From Chryseobacterium populi (lineage in GTDB: Bacteria; Bacteroidota; Bacteroidia; Flavobacteriales; Weeksellaceae), in NCBI RefSeq assembly GCF_000282115.1, contig NZ_AKJY01000009.1, positions 1-64,000 on the forward strand: a stretch of 64,000 bases of DNA, in the 5' to 3' direction. Positions 59,376-64,000 of the stretch are shown piece after piece. The notes under the pieces are model-generated. The model had not been told where the DNA came from, searched no databases, and saw nothing but the letters and a program-made list of their open reading frames with translations. How positions within the stretch are numbered: position 1 is the first letter of the stretch; every line of letters starts with the position of its first letter. The position numbers and the translations under genes are program-made.

Positions 59376-61526
59376 TTATTCAACAATCTTGAAATCCAAT
59401 TGTTTCTGTATTAAATTGGCTTTGACAACTTTTATCCTCACCTGATCCCCTAATTGGTATCTTTTCCCTGTTCTTGAGCCGTATACTGCATGAGTGGCTT
59501 TGTCATAAACATAAGAATCATCTACCAGATCTCTTAGCTTGATCAATCCTTCTGCACCGTTCTCCGGAATTTCTACCCAGAAACCGAATTCTGCAACCCC
59601 GGAAATCACCCCGTTGAAAGATTCTCCAAGATGTTTCTCCATGAATTTCACCTGCATAAATTTGATGGAATCCCTTTCTGCATCGGCAGCCAGTCTCTCC
59701 ATGGAGCTGCAGTGCTTTGCCTTTTCTTCAATTTCCTCTCTGTTTGGAGATTTTCCGCCATCAAGATAATGCTGTAATAAGCGGTGTGCAATCAAATCCG
59801 GGTAACGGCGGATAGGGGAGGTGAAATGAGAATAATACTCAAATCCCAACCCGTAATGTCCAATAGGATCTGTAGAATAAACCGCTTTGCTCATACTTCT
59901 CATGGCAAGGGTTTCAATCATATTTTCTTCGCCTTTTCCTTTCACATCGTGAAGCAAACGGTTTAAAGATTCCGCAACTTTTTTAGTGTTGGCAAGATCC
60001 ATTTTATATCCGAAAGTAGAAACAAAATCCCTCAGTGCTTCCAGTTTTGCAGGATCCGGATCATCGTGAACCCTGTAAATGAAAGTATTATTACTGATTT
60101 CTCCTCTTCTTGACAATGAAACGAATTCAGAAACTTTTCTGTTCGCTAAAAGCATAAATTCTTCGATCAGATGATTGGAGTCTTTGCTTATTTTAAAGTA
60201 AACCCCAACCGGCTCATTATTTTCATCCAGGCTAAACCTCACTTCACTTCTGTCAAAAGTGATTGCCCCTTTTCTGATACGCTCCGCACGCATGATCTTT
60301 GCTAATCTGTCGAGAACTAAAATCTCTTCCGCATAATCTCCTTCTTTCGTTTCAATTCTTTCCTGCGCTTCTTCATAGGTAAACCTTCTGTCTGAGTGAA
60401 TTACCGTTCTTCCGAACCATTGTTTCTGTACCTCGGCATTGTCATTCAGTTCAAAAACTGCTGAAAAAGTATATTTATCTTCATTCGGGCGAAGGGAGCA
60501 CACATCATTACTCAAAACTTCCGGTAGCATCGGTACAACCCTGTCAACAAGATACACAGAAGTAGCCCTGTCATACGCTTCATCATCCAGAAGAGTTCCC
60601 GGAATTACATAATGGGAAACATCTGCAATATGAACACCGATTTCCCAGTTCCCGTTTTCCAGTTTTCTGATAGACAGTGCATCATCAAAATCTTTCGCAT
60701 CTTTCGGATCAATTGTAAAAGTTGTAATCTCACGCATATCCCATCGTTTTGCCACTTCCTCATCTGTAATTCTTCGATCGATTTTATCCGCATCTTTTTC
60801 AACTTCTTCCGGAAACTGGTATGGCAGGCCATATTCAGCAAGGATAGAATGAATCTCAGTTTCATGCTCTCCCGGAGCTCCTAAAACCTGGATGATCTCA
60901 CCCTCAGGATTTTTATCTCCCGGTTTCCACTCGGTCATTTTGACGATCACTTTATTCCCGTCTTCAGCTCCGTTGAATTTTCCTTTAGGGATAAAGATAT
61001 CTGTATTAATCGTTTTTTTATCACAAACTACGAATCCGAAATCTTTGTGAGCAACCACCTGGAAAGTTCCTACAAACTCCGTTCTTCCTCTTTCTAAAAC
61101 TTCCAGAACCGAACCTTCCAGCTTTTTACCTTTATAATGATAGGTAATAATTAAAACCTTATCACCCTGCAAAGCATCTTTAACATTTTTGGAATGGATG
61201 AAAACATCATCTTCCAGTCCTTCAACATTTACATATGCATTTCCTGACTGATTGAAATCAATAACACCGGTTAAAGTCCCGGCAATCTTTAGGTTTACTA
61301 TATATTTTCCTTTTTCAGTTTCTTTAATTTTTTCTGAAGACTGAAGCTTATGTAATGCCTGAATTACAAGCTCTCTCTGTCTTGGGTTTTTATGATCTAT
61401 CCCGTCTGCAATCTGTTTATAATTATAGATCTTCGACGAATTTTCGTTCATAAATCTCAGGATTAATCTTCCGATCTCCATAAGTTTATGATCATTTTTC
61501 TGACTTATATATTTTCTTTTTTTCAT
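59376..61526 (-). CDS. rnr: Ribonuclease R
   Basis: A 3'-to-5' exoribonuclease that degrades structured RNA. The 716-aa protein has an N-terminal helix-turn-helix, two cold-shock OB domains, the RNB catalytic centre with TIDPKDAKDFDDALSI (Asp ligands), HIADVSHYV and FTSPIRRYPDLIAHR, and an S1 domain at the end (GVISGVAEFGFWVEI). The C-terminal basic tail of some family members is absent. It is a single gene with its own terminator. Confidence 0.96.
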   Translation of the reverse strand: MKKRKYISQKNDHKLMEIGRLILRFMNENSSKIYNYKQIADGIDHKNPRQRELVIQALHKLQSSEKIKETEKGKYIVNLKIAGTLTGVIDFNQSGNAYVNVEGLEDDVFIHSKNVKDALQGDKVLIITYHYKGKKLEGSVLEVLERGRTEFVGTFQVVAHKDFGFVVCDKKTINTDIFIPKGKFNGAEDGNKVIVKMTEWKPGDKNPEGEIIQVLGAPGEHETEIHSILAEYGLPYQFPEEVEKDADKIDRRITDEEVAKRWDMREITTFTIDPKDAKDFDDALSIRKLENGNWEIGVHIADVSHYVIPGTLLDDEAYDRATSVYLVDRVVPMLPEVLSNDVCSLRPNEDKYTFSAVFELNDNAEVQKQWFGRTVIHSDRRFTYEEAQERIETKEGDYAEEILVLDRLAKIMRAERIRKGAITFDRSEVRFSLDENNEPVGVYFKISKDSNHLIEEFMLLANRKVSEFVSLSRRGEISNNTFIYRVHDDPDPAKLEALRDFVSTFGYKMDLANTKKVAESLNRLLHDVKGKGEENMIETLAMRSMSKAVYSTDPIGHYGLGFEYYSHFTSPIRRYPDLIAHRLLQHYLDGGKSPNREEIEEKAKHCSSMERLAADAERDSIKFMQVKFMEKHLGESFNGVISGVAEFGFWVEIPENGAEGLIKLRDLVDDSYVYDKATHAVYGSRTGKRYQLGDQVRIKVVKANLIQKQLDFKIVE

Positions 61527-61735
61527 TTTTTAAAATTATTGTTTAATTCAACTGCACCAATTTTCCTTCCGAACTTTAATAACGGTAGTTTTAGTTTTGT
61601 ATAAATTTAATACAAATATGGAGAAGAGGGAGAAAAACCTTTTATAAAATATCTTTTCGATATGATATGGGTTTCAAGTGGAATTATAGAATGTATTTCT
61701 ATCTGACGTTGCAAAGATAAGAATTTTAAAATAAA

Positions 61736-61767
61736 TAAGGGCTTGCAAATTGATTTGCAAGCCCTTA
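61736..61767 (-). terminator. Strong hairpin after rpiB
   Basis: Arms TAAGGGCTTGCAAAT (61736-61750) and ATTTGCAAGCCCTTA (61753-61767) pair over 15 bases with a 2-nt centre. It lies 4 bp from the rpiB stop and T-rich sequence follows on the minus strand. Confidence 0.75.
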
Positions 61768-61771
61768 TACT

Positions 61772-62206
61772 TTAACAGAATGCGATTTTATCAACTCTGT
61801 TCTGATGTCTTCCTCCTTCAAAGCCGGTCGAAAGAAATTTTTCAACAATTTCAATAGCCAATTCTTTTGAAATGAATCTTGCAGGTATTGAAATCATATT
61901 CGCATCATTATGTTGTCTTGCCAATGATGCAATCTCAGGCATCCAGCAAAGTGCACAACGTATCTTCTGATGTTTGTTTGCCGTGATCTGAACTCCGTTA
62001 CCACTTCCGCATAGAAGAACTCCCAGCTCATTTTCACCGTTCTCTACAGAAGTTGCTGCAGGATGCACAAAGTCAGGATAATCCACACTGTCTGTGGAAA
62101 ACGTTCCAAAATCCTGAACTTCAAATTGTTCCGAAAGATGTTTTTTAACAATCTCTTTATATTCGAAACCTGCATGGTCAGCTGCAATAGCAATTTTTCT
62201 TTTCAT
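61772..62206 (-). CDS. rpiB: Ribose-5-phosphate isomerase B
   Basis: A 144-aa isomerase of the RpiB/LacAB family. The start MKRKIAIAADHAGFEYKE has the phosphate-binding His, GVLLCGSGNGVQITANK includes the active Cys and the anion loop, and CWMPEIASLARQHNDANMISI completes the family signature. It links ribulose- and ribose-5-phosphate in the pentose-phosphate pathway. A possible replication-origin-like region separates it from divergent pgk. Confidence 0.95.
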   Translation of the reverse strand: MKRKIAIAADHAGFEYKEIVKKHLSEQFEVQDFGTFSTDSVDYPDFVHPAATSVENGENELGVLLCGSGNGVQITANKHQKIRCALCWMPEIASLARQHNDANMISIPARFISKELAIEIVEKFLSTGFEGGRHQNRVDKIAFC

Positions 62207-62761
62207 AATTCTAGTATTATACTCTATTAGATTTTATTTCATTACAAATTTAAGTATTAAAATATGAATTGTTAGTTTTTCACCAGTTAATTGTGAAAAG
62301 CAATGTGAATAACTGTTGAAAACTTTCGTAAACTCGATGTTTTTTTATTCAAAAAAAAATACTAATGGAAGTATTCACCAAAAATTTTACACAAAACTTT
62401 CAAACTCTTTTTTGGGAGAAATCTTTAGTTTTTCCATAAAGAAGAAATTAATAATACCATTGTTTAAAAGTTATCAATATTTGTTAGTAAGTACTCGAAA
62501 AATCGCATTTTCAAGAATTTATATTGTTAATTAATTATGAATTTAAAACAAATTTAATGTTATCAAGTTTTCTAAAGAAAGTTATCCCCTAAACCCACAT
62601 CACTCAACAACAACTAGCATTCTTTTTTTTTATAAAAGAAAAAATATTGTTGATAGGTGGGTAAGGAGTTTTTGGGAATTTTTTTGAAAACTTTTGTCAT
62701 ATTCGATCTTTTTGAAAACTTTAAAATCTTACATTTGTGAAACGAAAATTCAAAGATATTT
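62207..62761. other. Gene-free divergent region with DnaA-box-like cluster
   Basis: The 555-bp stretch is very AT-rich and has no convincing gene (a 72-codon frame at 62316-62534 looks random). It holds several degenerate DnaA-box-like words on both strands: TGTGAATAA (62304), TGTTGAAAA (62314), TTATCAATA (62471), TTATCAAG (62560), TTATCCCCT (62582) and TGTTGATAG (62648). Long A/T runs lie beside them. The flanking genes point away from it. A -7-like box TACATTTG (62730-62737) is probably the pgk promoter. Confidence 0.4.
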
Positions 62762-63952
62762 ATGAAAACAATCAATGATTTCAATTTTAAAGATAAAAAG
62801 GGCCTGGTAAGAGTAGATTTTAATGTTCCGCAGGATGATCAGCTTAAAGTTACAGATAATACAAGAATTGTTGCAGTAAAGCCAACTGTTGAAAAAATCC
62901 TTAAAGACGGAGGATCTGTGATTTTAATGACTCATCTGGGAAGGCCTAAAGGAGAAGTAAAAGATGAATTTTCTCTTAAGCATATTGTAAATGAAGTTTC
63001 TAATGTTCTTGGGCAGGAAGTAAAATTTGTGGAAGAATCAATAGGAGAGAAGGCGGTAAATGCTGCTTCAGCACTTCAACCCGGAGAAATCTTATTGTTA
63101 GAGAATTTACGTTTTCATAAAGAAGAAGAAAAAGGTGATGAAGGATTTGCAGAGCAATTGTCCCACCTGGCTGATGCTTATGTAAATGATGCTTTTGGAA
63201 CAGCTCACAGAGCACATGCTTCCACAGCTGTCATTGCTCGATATTTTCAATCAACTAAATTTTTCGGTTTATTAATGGCTAAAGAGCTTCAGGCAATTGA
63301 TAAAGTTTTAAAAAGCGGAGAAAAACCTGTTACAGCTATCCTTGGCGGGTCTAAAGTTTCAACTAAAATTACCATTATAGAAAATATCTTACCTGCGGTT
63401 GACAATTTAATTATTGGTGGTGGTATGGCTTTTACTTTTATTAAAGCTTTGGGAGGAAAAATTGGAAATTCATTGGTAGAGGAAGATAAATTGCCTTTAG
63501 CTCTTGAAATTCTAGGAAAAGCCAAGCAACATAATGTAAAGGTATATCTCCCTTCAGATACAATTATTGCAGAAGAATTTAATAATGATGCGGATCGAAA
63601 AGAAGTTGATATTTTTGCTATTCCTGAAGGATGGATGGGACTGGATGCCGGTCAAAAATCCAGGGATCAGTTTAATGATGTTCTTTTAAATTCAAGAACT
63701 ATTTTATGGAACGGTCCTATTGGAGTTTTTGAAATGTCAAACTTTTCGGCAGGTACAGTTGCCTTAGGCGATAGTATTGCTGAAGCTACGAGATTGGGAG
63801 CTTTTTCACTAGTAGGAGGTGGAGACAGTGTTGCTTTTGTTAAGCAGTTCGGTTATGGTGATAAAGTAAGTTATGTTTCCACAGGTGGTGGAGCGATGCT
63901 GGAAAGTCTGGAAGGTTTAGAGCTTCCTGGAGTTGCTGCTATCAATAATTAA
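62762..63952 (+). CDS. pgk: Phosphoglycerate kinase
   Basis: A glycolytic enzyme making ATP from 1,3-bisphosphoglycerate. The 396-aa length is normal. It has RVDFNVPQD, THLGRPKG and LLENLRFHKEEE in the substrate domain, LGGSKVSTKI and a nucleotide-binding domain with WNGPIGVFEMSNFS and GGGDSVAFVKQFG. The start is fixed by MKTINDFNFKDKKG. It is divergent from rpiB, and a -7-like box lies 24 bp upstream. Confidence 0.97.
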   Translation: MKTINDFNFKDKKGLVRVDFNVPQDDQLKVTDNTRIVAVKPTVEKILKDGGSVILMTHLGRPKGEVKDEFSLKHIVNEVSNVLGQEVKFVEESIGEKAVNAASALQPGEILLLENLRFHKEEEKGDEGFAEQLSHLADAYVNDAFGTAHRAHASTAVIARYFQSTKFFGLLMAKELQAIDKVLKSGEKPVTAILGGSKVSTKITIIENILPAVDNLIIGGGMAFTFIKALGGKIGNSLVEEDKLPLALEILGKAKQHNVKVYLPSDTIIAEEFNNDADRKEVDIFAIPEGWMGLDAGQKSRDQFNDVLLNSRTILWNGPIGVFEMSNFSAGTVALGDSIAEATRLGAFSLVGGGDSVAFVKQFGYGDKVSYVSTGGGAMLESLEGLELPGVAAINN

Positions 63953-64000
63953 TATATTCAAACAATTGATATTGATATTCAAATAAAAACCAGCTTAATT

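Noticed and set aside
62316..62534. 72-codon frame between rpiB and pgk
   Set aside because: It is Phe/Lys/Ile/Ser-rich as expected from AT-rich DNA, with no ribosome-binding site or family likeness.
1..64000. CRISPR arrays, insertion sequences or prophage
   Set aside because: No regularly spaced repeats, transposase motifs, or phage structural genes were seen.

Overview
The window reads as chromosomal DNA of a Bacteroidota bacterium, most likely a Chryseobacterium-type member of the Flavobacteriales. This rests on the low G+C, the TTG-N19-TAnnTTTG promoter type, and genes typical of that phylum: the type IX secretion lipoprotein PorW/SprE, a T9SS C-terminal sorting domain, GLPGLI, DUF6705, DUF5690, DUF3127 and TonB-dependent receptors with carboxypeptidase-like N-termini. 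No insertion sequence, prophage, CRISPR array or rRNA was seen. Functional calls come from reading the sequence and remembering families; no search was run.

Layout. 1-5.3 kb (minus strand): the 5' part of mutL, a DUF1275 membrane protein, a small stress-like protein and a two-component pair. 5.5-14.7 kb (plus): an XRE-cupin regulator, then a tight operon of TonB receptor, DUF5690 transporter, FAD oxidoreductase and PhnX-like HAD hydrolase, then a secreted alkaline-phosphatase-superfamily enzyme. 15-23 kb (plus, accessory): an unrecognised 474-aa protein, a patatin/EEP two-gene unit, a surface lipoprotein with a JAMM-like motif, a DUF6705 protein and a thioredoxin. 23.2-23.5 kb: three tRNAs (Leu, Gly, Leu). 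23.6-39.7 kb: mostly housekeeping genes and iron uptake (aat, glmM, dinD, feoAB), a second outer-membrane receptor, a JmjC-like protein and an M14 peptidase. 39.8-46.2 kb (minus): a seven-gene NAD/ADP-ribose operon and an NrtR-type Nudix regulator. 46.3-64 kb: lepA, an ECF sigma/anti-sigma/sensor set, maf, porW, tsaB, rnr, rpiB, pgk and neighbours.

Two systems stand out. The first is a candidate aminophosphonate-scavenging regulon. An almost identical inverted repeat (14-bp arms, 25-26 bp spacer) lies just upstream of the TonB-receptor operon (6406-6459) and of the secreted phosphatase-type gene (12637-12689). The likely scheme is a cell-surface hydrolase releasing a phosphonate-containing compound, outer-membrane uptake, inner-membrane transport, oxidative deamination by the FAD enzyme, and C-P cleavage by the PhnX-like enzyme, with the XRE-cupin protein as candidate regulator.

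The second is an NrtR-controlled ADP-ribose operon: SPFH protein, divergent NAD-kinase-like protein, crystallin-J1-type protein, DUF4291 (broken by two single-base frameshifts), macrodomain, sirtuin and ADP-ribosylglycohydrolase. Its last six genes overlap one another. Three copies of a 21-bp palindromic site (WTTGYGT-N7-ACRCWAA) precede the operon and a fourth sits directly before the Nudix regulator gene, which suggests an autoregulated NAD/ADP-ribose-sensing circuit.
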